From Nannochloropsis oceanica (lineage: Eukaryota; Sar; Eustigmatophyceae; Eustigmatales; Monodopsidaceae): DNA of 64,000 nucleotides. Positions within the stretch are counted from its first letter, which is position 1. Every line of letters begins with the position of its first letter. Position numbers and translations under genes: made by a program. The stretch covers positions 806,001 through 870,000 of the forward strand of contig CP038133.1 of assembly GCA_004519485.1 (NCBI GenBank), read 5' to 3'. The notes below the pieces were generated by a model that saw only the letters and a program-made list of their open reading frames with translations, made no database searches and had not been told where the DNA came from. Positions 32,797 through 42,899 of the stretch are shown here, one piece after another.

Positions 32797-33333
32797 CTAC
32801 ACGTGGTCTTCCGGCCCCCCTCGGCCCTTCCTCCCTACCTCCCCCCTCCCCGCCGCTAATTCCTCAATCAGCAAGATTCCCTTTCCTCCGCCCCTCCCTC
32901 CCATCTCCATCCCATCTCTCATCCTCTTCAAATCCTCCTCCGCTGCCTCCTTGTCCTTCTCCGACATATTATCGACAATATACTGGAACCTCGAGTCAGT
33001 TATCCCCAATAACCCTGCCACCCCCGCCCCCACATAATCCACCCCATCAAGGCACTTCTCACTTGCCCACTTAGCGCGAAACAACAAGCCAGGGAGGGTC
33101 AGGAGTGGTGGTGCTTGCTCTTTTTGAGAAGGGGGAGATGGAGAAGGAGCGTGACGCCCTCCCCTCCCCCCCCCTTCCCCATCATCGAGGGCATGCGCGG
33201 ACGTGGAGTGAGGTTGGGGAAAGTGCTGCTGCTGCTGTTGTTGTTGTTGTTGTGGATCCTCTTCTTGCGTACGATCCACATCCAGCAAACGAGTGGGCGG
33301 CAGGGAACGGGAAGGAGGAGGAGGCGAGGCCAT
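32797..33333 (-). CDS. FAM177-family protein
   Basis: FAM177 is a small eukaryotic family of uncertain function. The intronless frame gives 178 residues from MASPPPPSRSLPPTRLLDVD. A poly-Gln stretch and a Gly/Ser/Pro linker are followed by the family core LLTLPGLLFRAKWASEKCLD and GAGVAGLLGITDSRFQYIVD, then a charged helix (SEKDKEAAEEDLKRMRDG). The core corresponds to the animal segment with LGITSPKYQYAIDE. An upstream in-frame Met at 33360 is possible but less likely. The gene diverges from Cpn60 and converges with FAM98. Confidence 0.8.
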   Translation of the reverse strand: MASPPPPSRSLPPTRLLDVDRTQEEDPQQQQQQQQQHFPQPHSTSAHALDDGEGGGRGGRHAPSPSPPSQKEQAPPLLTLPGLLFRAKWASEKCLDGVDYVGAGVAGLLGITDSRFQYIVDNMSEKDKEAAEEDLKRMRDGMEMGGRGGGKGILLIEELAAGRGEVGRKGRGGPEDHV

Positions 33334-33885
33334 GATGCGGCAGGGACTGTGCATATGCAAAAGTGAGGTTCCACCGCATAGTTAGCTCGCTTGCGCATAA
33401 CTCTCACGAAGGCAAGGCCTCCATTGGATGAGGCTTCTCACCTTCATAGTGACTGTGGCTGTGTCTGTGGGATGTGCTATGTGAAACGCTTGCGATACTC
33501 GGACGAAAGCTTGGAAAGGAAGACCTGTTCACCCACGTCGTGCGGTCGCGGGCTTCTTCGATGAGATCAAGTTGCCGTTCTTGTCCCGAGCATTTTGGTG
33601 CCCTGTCTATCCGACCAATAGATGCACGCACGCAATCCCACCTAGACAAGCACCAATCTTTTCGTTTATGCCCAGGCTGGTGGTAGAGTGGTTGCTGGTG
33701 CAGCTTTCTTGCGAAGCCTTCCGCTTGCAAAAGGATTTTACCCACCCCCACACACGCACACGTCTCCTTGCTTGCTTGCCTTCCACTCAAACATCAATGC
33801 CTCTTGGAAACACTACAGCCTGCCATCCCTTGGGCACACTCTAATTTTGAGTCGACGACGACAACTACGACGACGTGAAGTAGCC
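33334..33885. promoter_or_regulatory. Divergent promoter region between FAM177 and Cpn60
   Basis: About 0.55 kb between head-to-head starts. It contains scattered CA and GACGACG repeats just ahead of the Cpn60 start (about 33850-33875). No coding region is supported. Confidence 0.4.
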
Positions 33886-36800
33886 ATGCGCCGGCCACGG
33901 CAACGCGTACAGCAACCGCAAGGCGATAATGACCCATGGCAGCAGCAGCAGCTGCTGCAGCAGCGTCCGACCCTCCCCTCCTCCTGCTCCTTCCTTCTTG
34001 TCCTTCTCCTAGTCAGCGCCCTCCTTTCCATGGCCCTACCAATAGCTGGACGCCCCCCTACCTTTGTAGCAGAAGCAGCAGCAAAAACAGCAGGAAGGAG
34101 AAAATCATGTGGCTTCCTCCCCGTCGTGCCCCTCGCAGGCCTTTCTGGCGGTGAGTCGTGTGCCTGCACTGGCCGTGCGACTCAAAATATTTACCTATCT
34201 GCGCTGATGTTTCCTTCATCCTCTCCTTCATTTTTATCCTTTTCGTACGTGACTTTTGCGCGACTCGCATAAACTCACCTATTCCTCCCTCCCTCGCCTC
34301 ACTCCCCAGCACCCTCCGCCCGTCGCACCCGCGGCCATGTCCAAGCCATGGCAAAAGTCACCCCCAAATTAATCTACTATCGCGACGAGACCGCGCAAAA
34401 ACTTATAGCAGGTATCAATACCGTCGCAAACGTCGTCAAAGCCACGCTTGGCCCCCGCGGGCGAAATGTGGTGCTAATGCGTGATGTTGGATACCCGGAG
34501 GTAATCAATGACGGAGTGACGATCGCCCGAGACATTAATTTACCGGACCCGGCTATGCAAGTCGGTGCAAAGCTAATCAAGGCCGTGGCGAGTAAAAGTG
34601 ACTCGATTGCTGGAGACGGGACAACCACTTCCACGCTCATGACCCAAGTGTTGATTAATAAGGTACGTCCTCCTTCCTGCCCTCCCTCCCTCTTTTCCTC
34701 CCTCCCTCTCACCATCGGTGCTTGTATATGTTTTATTTGTCCCACGAGTGAACTGTGTAAAGCGAAGAACGTTTACAAAGCCTGATCCATCTAACTCTTC
34801 CTTCTTCCCTCTTCCCTCTTCTCCCTCTCTTTAGGGCTACAAGATGATCATGGCTGGCGCCAACGCCATTGGCGTGTGGAGGGGTATGAAGAAAGCCAGT
34901 GATATTTTATTAGGCAAATTGAAAACTTTGGCACGGCCAATCAGTAGTTCCGAAGATATTCACAATATTGGTGAGAAAACGAAGAGAGGGAGGGAGGAGG
35001 GAGGGAGCGAAGGGGGCATGACATCATGAAGAAAGGGATTAAGGGACAACTTACTCATGTAACCCTCCCGCCCTCCGTCGCTTTCTTTTTTAAGCCACCA
35101 TTGCGAGTGGGTCAGCTGTAATGGGCGCCATTATTGCGAAGGGTTTTGAGCGTGTGGGGGTGAATGGACAAGTAAGTACGCATTTGTATCATATATTCTC
35201 TTATTGATTTTTTAGATTATAAAGCCAACTAGTGATTCATTCGCTAATTTTTTTATCGTATAGTTTAATTATTTTATTTATTCATTTATATAAATATATA
35301 TTTATTACTCTGCCCATTCCAATCACCCGACGACACCAGGTGGTTATTGAAGAGTCCCCTACCATGCTAGACGAGATCGATTTCACGGAGGGCATGAACT
35401 ACGACAACGGTTTCGTCGACTCGGGCTTTATCACCGATACAGGTGAGGAGGGAGAAGGAAAGGGGGGGAGGGAGGGAGGGAGGGAGGGAGGGAGGGAGGG
35501 CATGTGAATTGGAGGGGAAACAGCCACTTACATCTTGACCTACATCTTCGTGAGACGGGATTTATTTGTGGACCCTGATGTACAGGTCTCCTGCCCCTCC
35601 TGAACGGGTTTCACCCTCCTCCGCACTCACTCTATGCCATGTTTTTGTAATGTCGATTTTATTCGTTCCCAGGCCGCGCCTGTGCGGAGCTGGAAAAGCC
35701 TTACGTGTTGGTAACGAACCACGTGATTTCCAACCTCCGCGAGATGGTGACCCTCCTAGAGACTTTCGCCAATTCGGAACGACAACTCCTCATCATTGCG
35801 GAAGACATCAAGGGAGAGGCGCGTGAAGCTTTGGTTATGAACAAGGAGCGGGGTTCTCTCAAGGTGGCTGCAATGAAAGGCCCTGGATTTGGTGGTACGT
35901 CCCTCCCTCCTCCTCTCCCTCCCTCCTTCCCTCCCTCCTTCCCTCATTCCCTCCTTCCCTCCCTGCGTATTTGTGTCGTTGATATCAAAGAGAAAGAAAA
36001 AGGAAAAGGGGGGGCGCTCCCTTTTCCATTTTGGCGTCCGTGTGACTTTGCCGGGATTTAAATAAATGAATGAATAATCAATCAATCAACAGATTCACAT
36101 GATGGATGAATCAAAAAGGTAATTTAAGTCATCACACTCATCTTCCCGTCTTCCCCACCACTCACACACACACACACACACCATATCATACAGTGTTCCG
36201 TCAAGACTACTACACGGACATTGCGATCGCCACCGGCGCCACCTTCGTGGCCAAGGAAACTGGAATCGGGCTTGAAAAAGTGACATTGGATATGCTCGGG
36301 CAAGCCACTAAGGCCATCCTGAGGTACGTCCCTCCCTTCCTTCCTCCCTCCCTCCCAACTTGAGTCAAGAAATAATACCTTAAGAAAAAATATCAGGTCT
36401 TCGATACAAGACAGGCCACGCGAATGCTTGAGCCACTCACCGCTCCTCCCTCCCTCCCTTCCTCCCTCCCTCAATTCCTCTTTCTTCCACCCATCCAGGC
36501 AAGAAAGTGCCACGCTCCTCCTGACGGGCAAGCACAAGGATGCGGTCAACGCCCGCATTGCCTCCATTCGTGAATCGATGGATGACTTGGACTCCATGTT
36601 TGACAAAGAAAAATCAGAGGAACGGATCGCGTCTCTTGCCGGCGGCGTAGCACGGATACGCGTCGGTGCAGCGACAGAAGTGGAGCTGAAGGACAAAAAA
36701 CTAAGGTAAGCCTTTTCTTTTGTATCCAACCCTCCAAGGAGAGCCTGTCATTCCAAAACCCCATTTCAACAATACTATTTCTGAACGTCATCATCTCTTC

Positions 36801-37359
36801 CTCCTCCTCCTCCTCCTCCTTTCTCTCCTCCTTCTCTTCCTCCTCCTCCTCCTCCTCCTCCTCCTCCTCCTCCTCCAACACCAGGTACGAGGACGCTGTC
36901 AACTCCGTCAAGAACTCGCTCAAGTATGGAGTCCTCCCCGGGGGTGGCACCACCCTTCTGTACTTGAAGCGCTACCGGGACGAGGTAGTGAAGACATTGA
37001 AAGCGGATGGCCTGGACGACGAGGTCTTTGGCGCCGACATATTATTTGATGCCCTGTCGGAGCCCATGAGGCAAATCGCGGAGAACGCAGGGAAACACGG
37101 AAACTTCATCGTCTCGAAGTGTGTGGACCGCGAGTTCGGGTACGGGTTTAATGCGGCGACCCTCACCTTTGAAAACCTGCTCGAGGCCGGGGTGTTGGAT
37201 GCGGCCACCGTGACAGAGAACAGTCTGGCCAATTCTGTGAGTGTTGCCAGCTTGGTGTTGACGAGTGGGGGGATGGTAGTGGAGGACGAGGCGGGCATGC
37301 GCAGGTTGGAACGGGAGAAGATCATGGACTACGCCAAGGCGGGAGGAGGGATGATGTAG
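33886..37359 (+). CDS. cpn60: Plastid 60-kDa chaperonin (GroEL/Cpn60)
   Basis: Group I chaperonin that folds stromal proteins with its Cpn10/Cpn20 partner. Nine exons (33886-34150, 34310-34662, 34835-34970, 35095-35171, 35340-35442, 35673-35894, 36194-36323, 36499-36705, 36885-37359) give 655 residues, all junctions in phase. Exon 1 encodes a presequence with a strong hydrophobic signal (SFLLVLLLVSALLSMALPIA). Exon 2 completes a transit-like region (PSARRTRGHVQA) before the mature start MAKVTPKLIYYRDETAQK, typical of plastid Cpn60. Hallmarks are VVKATLGPRGRNVVL, SIAGDGTTTSTLMTQ, KGPGFG near the apical domain, GVLPGGGTTLLYLKRY, and an AGGGMM tail. The signal plus transit arrangement fits import into a secondary plastid. 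The intron after exon 1 separates the signal from the transit part. Confidence 0.95.
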
Positions 37360-38736
37360 GGAGTGTTTTTCCGTATGCAGCCTTTTTCTCCTTCATTGAT
37401 AGGCGAAAAGCGTGCTTGCGTGTGGGGGTGGGGGTGGGGGTGGGTGTGAGGGTAGGCAAGTAGGGAGGTGGGTAAGAGTGAGGACAGGGGAAGCAAGGGG
37501 CAAATTTTGTACTCGCCCTTGCCATGTCTATCCTTCCTCATTCCCCACTCATTCCTCATTCATAACCAACCACCATCGCATTTAAAAAAAACAACGACTG
37601 ACTGAACCGAAACCGTCAACCGCAACTTTTAATGTGAAGTCACTTGGCTCGACCTCCCTTTACTGACAATCAACAAATGGTGCTATATTTTACGTATATC
37701 TTCATAAATTTTAGTGTAGTTGTCTTACTTTTTATGTACAGTTTCATAAATTTCAATGTAACATAAAATACTAATGTTATATTCTGCATTGGCAGCCGGA
37801 CTTGAGCCGTACCAAGGCCTTTTCACAGACCTGTTCACCGATTTGAACTCAAAATCGAGGAAGGCCGGACCATCCGCTCATGGCCTGGGGGGAGCGGAGA
37901 GGGTGATGCGGAAGCACGCTTTCTGTCACAAATTACGATTTGGAAGACCGGGAAAGAGGCTCTGGTGCGGTCTCTTACAAAAATGGAAGATTAATTTCTT
38001 TCAAAAGATACTATATTAGGTATGACGACATAAAAGATATTGATAGAAAAAAAACTTTCCCTTGCGGGGAGTATCACTCCACGGGCAACTATCTGTCTTC
38101 CGTTAAATGGATGACCATGGGCTGTAAATACCCTGCAATGCTCGTGAGTGTGTATAGGCTTGCCTTCGATATGTTAGGGCAGCTATCGCTATTGTAGGAT
38201 ACCTTTGCTATTTGATGGTTATCCACCTGGTCGAACACACACCTGGGCAAGCACTTGAATAGAAATATTAAATAAATATATTAAGAGTGGTTGCCATTTA
38301 CCGGTGCGGAGTTGAACACAGACCCTTATGGACAAGTTGACATGCAGTCGAGTGTCGAGATAGTGGGAGCTCCTACCCAGGGGAGCAAGGAGTCTGGAAA
38401 ACCCCTGCGGTGAGAGTGTCGGCTTCCCGGAAGCCGACCCAGGACATTCTTTGGGAAAATTCATTCCCTTCATCGGTGTTCTATCAAGAACCGATAGTTT
38501 CGGGAGTTTCGGGTGGCGGTGCTATGGACATAGCTAGGCCAACGAGCGCTATGGACATAGCCAGGCCGACGAGCGGTCCGGCAAACACTGATCAGGCCGA
38601 CGAGCAGTCTGGCAAACACTGATCGGGCCTGTGGCTATATCGCCGAGAGGCTACTACTGCACGGCGTGCAGTACACGCTGCTCGAATCCCTTTCTCCTCA
38701 CTTTTTCCCATCGTCTAACACTCACTGCACAGGTGC
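37360..38736. other. Intergenic region with short tandem repeats
   Basis: About 1.4 kb. AT-rich DNA at 37680-37790 carries the phrase TTCATAAATTT twice. Near 38521-38629 lies a compound tandem repeat. Short open frames at 37940-38197 and 38410-38622 have no recognisable features. CTGCACAG directly before the kinase start could be a splice acceptor from a 5' exon that I cannot locate. Confidence 0.45.
38521..38629 (+). repeat. Compound tandem repeat upstream of the kinase gene
   Basis: A 27-bp unit beginning GCTATGGACATAGC occurs at 38521-38547 and 38548-38574 with two differences. It is followed by two partial units sharing GGCAAACACTGATC (38575-38605 and 38606-38629). Three of the four copies end in ACGAGC. 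GCTATGGACATAGC is itself an almost perfect palindrome. Confidence 0.85.
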
Positions 38737-39822
38737 ATGGACGATAATGGCTTCGTTCCCCCACACCTTGAAAGGATTGCGTGGGAGCGGCGGCTAGTCC
38801 GTGGCTTGGCTGGGCACACATTTAGTGAAACACTTTTGATCACGGAGCCATCGGCTTCTGATGGTGCTGATCGAGATGACATACGAGAGGGAAGGCAACC
38901 GCAACCGCGTCCCCCATGGCCCCTGCTACGACGAGATGCATCAAGAGCCTATTTGTTGCTTCGCCTCCTGTCCCATGACAAGCTCCATGTGGCCACGATA
39001 CTGGCCTCTGAAGTTCGAGAAGACAAGGCCACTGGCATCATGATCCAAGAAACGGGGCCATACTATGTGGTCAAGGTGAGTCAGAGGGAAAGGAAGGGCG
39101 GGTGGGGGAAGGGGGGAGCACAGGGTATCTCATAAGTTCAACCAGCTGGTGGGCAGCATTAAGGAAGAAGCCCCTTGACAGGGGAGGGAGGAAAGGCCCC
39201 CCGAAAGTCGTCGGAGTTTTTCCCCTGATTCCACCTCTAATACTATCTTACCCCTTTCCTCCCTCTTCATCGATGAATCACGCTCAACAGCCGTCGAAAT
39301 CTTACTGCTCTACCCCATCCTATTACACTTACCCCCTTTGTCCCTGCCTCAATCCCTCCCTCCTTTCCTCCTTAGGTCGTCCGCCTAGACTGCCTGGCCA
39401 TCGACCCGATCGAAAACCCCTTCAACGAAGCAGCCGCCCTCCAGCTCCTCCTACAAAACGAAGGCCTCCTTGGAACCCTCCCGCCCTCCCTCCCTCGCCT
39501 CCATGCAGCTTTCAAAGACCAACACCACCTGTACCTCATGACACCCTACGCTCCTGGTGGAGACCTGTTCAACTACCTCGCTCGTCGTCCCCCCGCCCGC
39601 CGACATCTCTCTGAACGCAAGGCCTGTGCCTTTCTTTTGGACATCGTCGAAGCGTTGACTTACTTGAAAAAAAACGGCATGGCGCACAGGGACGTGTCGC
39701 TCGAAAACGTGGTCTTGGCCCTGGGCGAGGTCATGACGGAGGAAGAGGTTTGGAGGGAGGAAGCAGAAGATTGGATTGGGAGCGCTCCTTCGGCGCTATA
39801 CCCGGTAGCAGGAGGAGGAGGA

Positions 39823-39857
<35 letters not shown>

Positions 39858-41010
39858 TGCAGGAGGGCAACAGCGAAGGGTGCACGACCAGTGCGTCCTC
39901 CTCCCTGCCCCCTACCCGGAAGTCTTGCTGGGCGAGCAAGCCTTCTTGCCGACGATGCCTCACTTCTTCCACTCCACAGGCTACGGGCCTGCCCCTCCTC
40001 CCGGCAGTCACGGTCCGACCCACCACCAGCAGGCTGGTCACGTCCCCATTACCGTTGGGCAAGAAATGCGAGCCGCTGAAGCCTCGGCCCTTGAGCCTTC
40101 CCCCCCCCCTCAAGCCCATCACTACCGCCACCACTACTACAACGTTCTCCACCCTCCCTCCTCCTCCTCATCCCCCTCCTACTCCTCCAACAGCTCTTCA
40201 GCCTCCCCTCCGCCCCACCCCTCCCTCCCTCCCCCACCCCGCCGCCATTGGCGGTGCACCCTCATCGACCTAGGAATGGCTTCCCGCCTGCCCGAATCCA
40301 AAGACGGCATTAAAATTCGAAGATCCTACCATCAAAGCAGGGGCAAACCGGGCTATGTGTCCCCCGAGATCTTCTACGAGCAACCTTCTGACGGGTTTTC
40401 GTCGGATATATGGTCCTTGGGCGTGATACTGTACACACTCTTGACCGGCCACCCGCTTTATGCCAGCCCCTGGGACCCGGCGTTTGAAGCCCTAGTGGGG
40501 GGAAAGACGAGGCGATTGATACACCATTATAAGGTAGGGTATGTGTGTGTGTGGGTGTGAGGGTGTCTGACTCTCTCTCTCTCTTTCCCTCTCTCTCTCT
40601 TGTTCGTTGTCTCGCCTTTTCCGAAGATCACAAACAAAGATCATACACCAAATAATCAAAATAAGTAATATAAGATATAGATGAACAACTAGTATGCAGT
40701 ATGTATATCAGGACAAGATATACCAAAAGTCTCACTCACGACTACCAACAAACAACGACAGCTGAAATATGGGTGTTCCATTCACCTAACCGCTGAAGAC
40801 CTCATCTGTGCAATGCTGAATCCCTGCCCCTCCGAGCGCCCATGTCTCGCTCAAATCAAGGCCTCCGCCTGGGTCTGTGACGTGCTTCGTGGCCGACAGG
40901 AGGAGCAGCAGCAGCAGCAGCAGCAGCAGGAGCAGCGGCAGCAGCAGCCTGGAGAAATAGGTAATGGAGGTGTTGCAGTAGCAGCAGCAGCAGTGAGGAG
41001 TGCTAGGTAA
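38737..41010 (+). CDS. Serine/threonine protein kinase with large catalytic-lobe insert
   Basis: Three exons (38737-39075, 39376-40533, 40762-41010) give 581 residues. Kinase subdomains are visible: strand 3 lysine YYVVKVV (Lys113, at an exon junction), helix-C Glu in NPFNEAAAL, hinge LYLMTPYAPGGDLFNYL, catalytic loop HRDVSLENV (His217), metal loop IDLGMA (Asp411, DLG rather than DFG), SRGKPGYVSPEIF, SDIWSLGVILYTLLTGHPLY, and subdomain XI MLNPCPSERPCLAQI. Between HRD and DLG lies an insert of about 165 residues rich in Ala, His, Pro and Ser; the usual gap is near 20. A glycine loop is not evident in exon 1, so an upstream exon may be missing from this model. The tail is Gln-rich (CAG repeat). 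Substrate and pathway are unknown. Confidence 0.82.
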
Positions 41011-42899
41011 AGGAGGAGTATAAAAAGGATGAAAAAAAGACGGAAGGAAAGAATTCCTGGTTCTACGACTGGAGAGGAAATGAGGAGAGGATCGCACGAC
41101 AAGGTGATGGCGGACAAGGCTTTACGCATTGAAAGGAAAACGGGTGACTCAAGTGAGAAAATGACAGGGGAATGTACTAGCACCACCGAGAGTAAACAAG
41201 CGGATAATGGATGACTGAAAGGAAACTGTATGAGCACTTACAAGAGAGATTGAAGGGGTAATCGATGATTGAAATGTATGAGTTAATCGATGATTGAAAT
41301 GTATGAGCAGGAAAAAAGTGAAAGGGTACTGGGTGATCCAGAGAGAGATTACAACGGATATGATTGGCGACATAAAGAGAAAGTGGAAGAGTAATGGATG
41401 ATCAAGAGATGGAAATAGAATATGGATAGGATTAGCGCCATAAAGAGAGAGAGTACACGGAACGGATTTGAAAGGAAAAGAAAGCGAGAGGGGAATGGAT
41501 TAGTAATAGAAAGAAGGAGAAAGGAAATGGAGCACCACAGAGATAAAGAGAAGAGGGAATGATGAGTAAGGGAGAGAAAGCGAAAGCCGAATTTATTATT
41601 TAGATTGATTGAAATGTATGAGCACTAAGGAGAGAACGCGAAAGGGGAATGGATGGGCAACACCAGAAAGAGCCGGCAAATATGATATGGAAACCACGAG
41701 AAAAGCCAAAAGAAAAAAGAAATATAATTTTAATGCGACACCGAAAGGATTGTATAAATGAAGAGGACAGAGGCAGAAAATGAAAGGGGAAAAGCTGACC
41801 GTGGAAAGGAGAAGGAGAAATCTACGCTCATAAGACACCACGTTGACCACAATCATACTTGAGCCCATATTCACATCCACACCCTCACCAAAACGACGAC
41901 GAATGCAAGCACGTGCAAAAGAAAAGAAAAACGTGCATCACTGCAAGCTCGCAATCTTCTTGTGTCTTTTTCATCCTTTGTATACTCTGTTTCTATTAAT
42001 TAATTTTCACTAGGAATCGCCAGGTGTACGTGGACAACCAAACAACCCATAAATGCCACTTGTTGAAAAAAGGCAGAACCTTTCCTCTCCTTCTTCCTCC
42101 CTCCCTCCCTGCCTTCCTCCTTACTGTTGTCTGTCATGAGATTCACTTTTCAATCTATTCCGGTCCTTATCATGGCGAAAGCTCAACTCCTCGTGAGACA
42201 CCTTTCTCCTCTATCTCTGTTTTCTACATTTATCCAAAACGAAACTCCCTCCCCCTGCGAGACGGTCACCCTCCCTTTCCTTTTTCATCATACCCAGAAG
42301 TAGTGCGCCCCTTCCCCTCTTCTCCAGAGCAGAGCCCTCCATTATACCTTTTTTGGTCATGAAAATATTTGTTTCAATAAATGTAGTTGTATGGTTGGCC
42401 CCCAAAAATACCGAGATATAATGCGGGGCCGACAATAATCCGATAAGTAGGATTATTGTCCCGTCTACATCCTCTATTGATTTACAGCTCCTGGAAATAT
42501 TACGCCCCGCTTTTTTATTTCGTGCAAAGTCGTTAAGGCTCTTCTTTCTCCTCACATCCAATGCATTTACAACAACAAGAAATTGGGGAGGAAAAGAAAC
42601 AAGACACTGTCCCTTACCTCTACCATTTTCAAGAAAGATTTGTACTCGTTTCTTCTTTGTCTACGTCTCAACACACGAGAAGCCTTAACCAACAGTACCC
42701 CCTTCTTCCATTTCTTTCCAATCAACCACCTCTTATTTGTGTTTATAAATTTCTCTGTACAATGTTTTCGGTCCCTATGTCCACGTCCCGCATAAGCACT
42801 TTTGAGTCCATTCAGGAGATCTCCCTATTCCTACCAACCCTACATCCACACCCTTCCTTCTCCCCCCTTCTCTCCCTCCTTCCTCCAGTCTATCTCCTC
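41011..42899. other. Convergent intergenic region, purine-rich with degenerate repeats
   Basis: About 1.9 kb between two convergent stops. The first half is strongly A/G-rich on the plus strand and contains the degenerate repeats listed separately. The second half is pyrimidine-rich. No coding region is supported. Confidence 0.5.
41225..41665 (+). repeat. Degenerate tandem repeat family
   Basis: The phrase GATTGAAATGTATGAG occurs three times (near 41268, 41291 and 41608). It lies among variants of GAAAGGGGAATGGATGA and AAGAGAGAG. It reads as an old, diverged tandem array of units of roughly 45-60 bp. Confidence 0.6.

Noticed and set aside
38290-38365. tRNA-like sequence on the minus strand (TGTGTTCAACTCC resembles a T arm)
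   Set aside because: No matching acceptor stem or D arm could be built.
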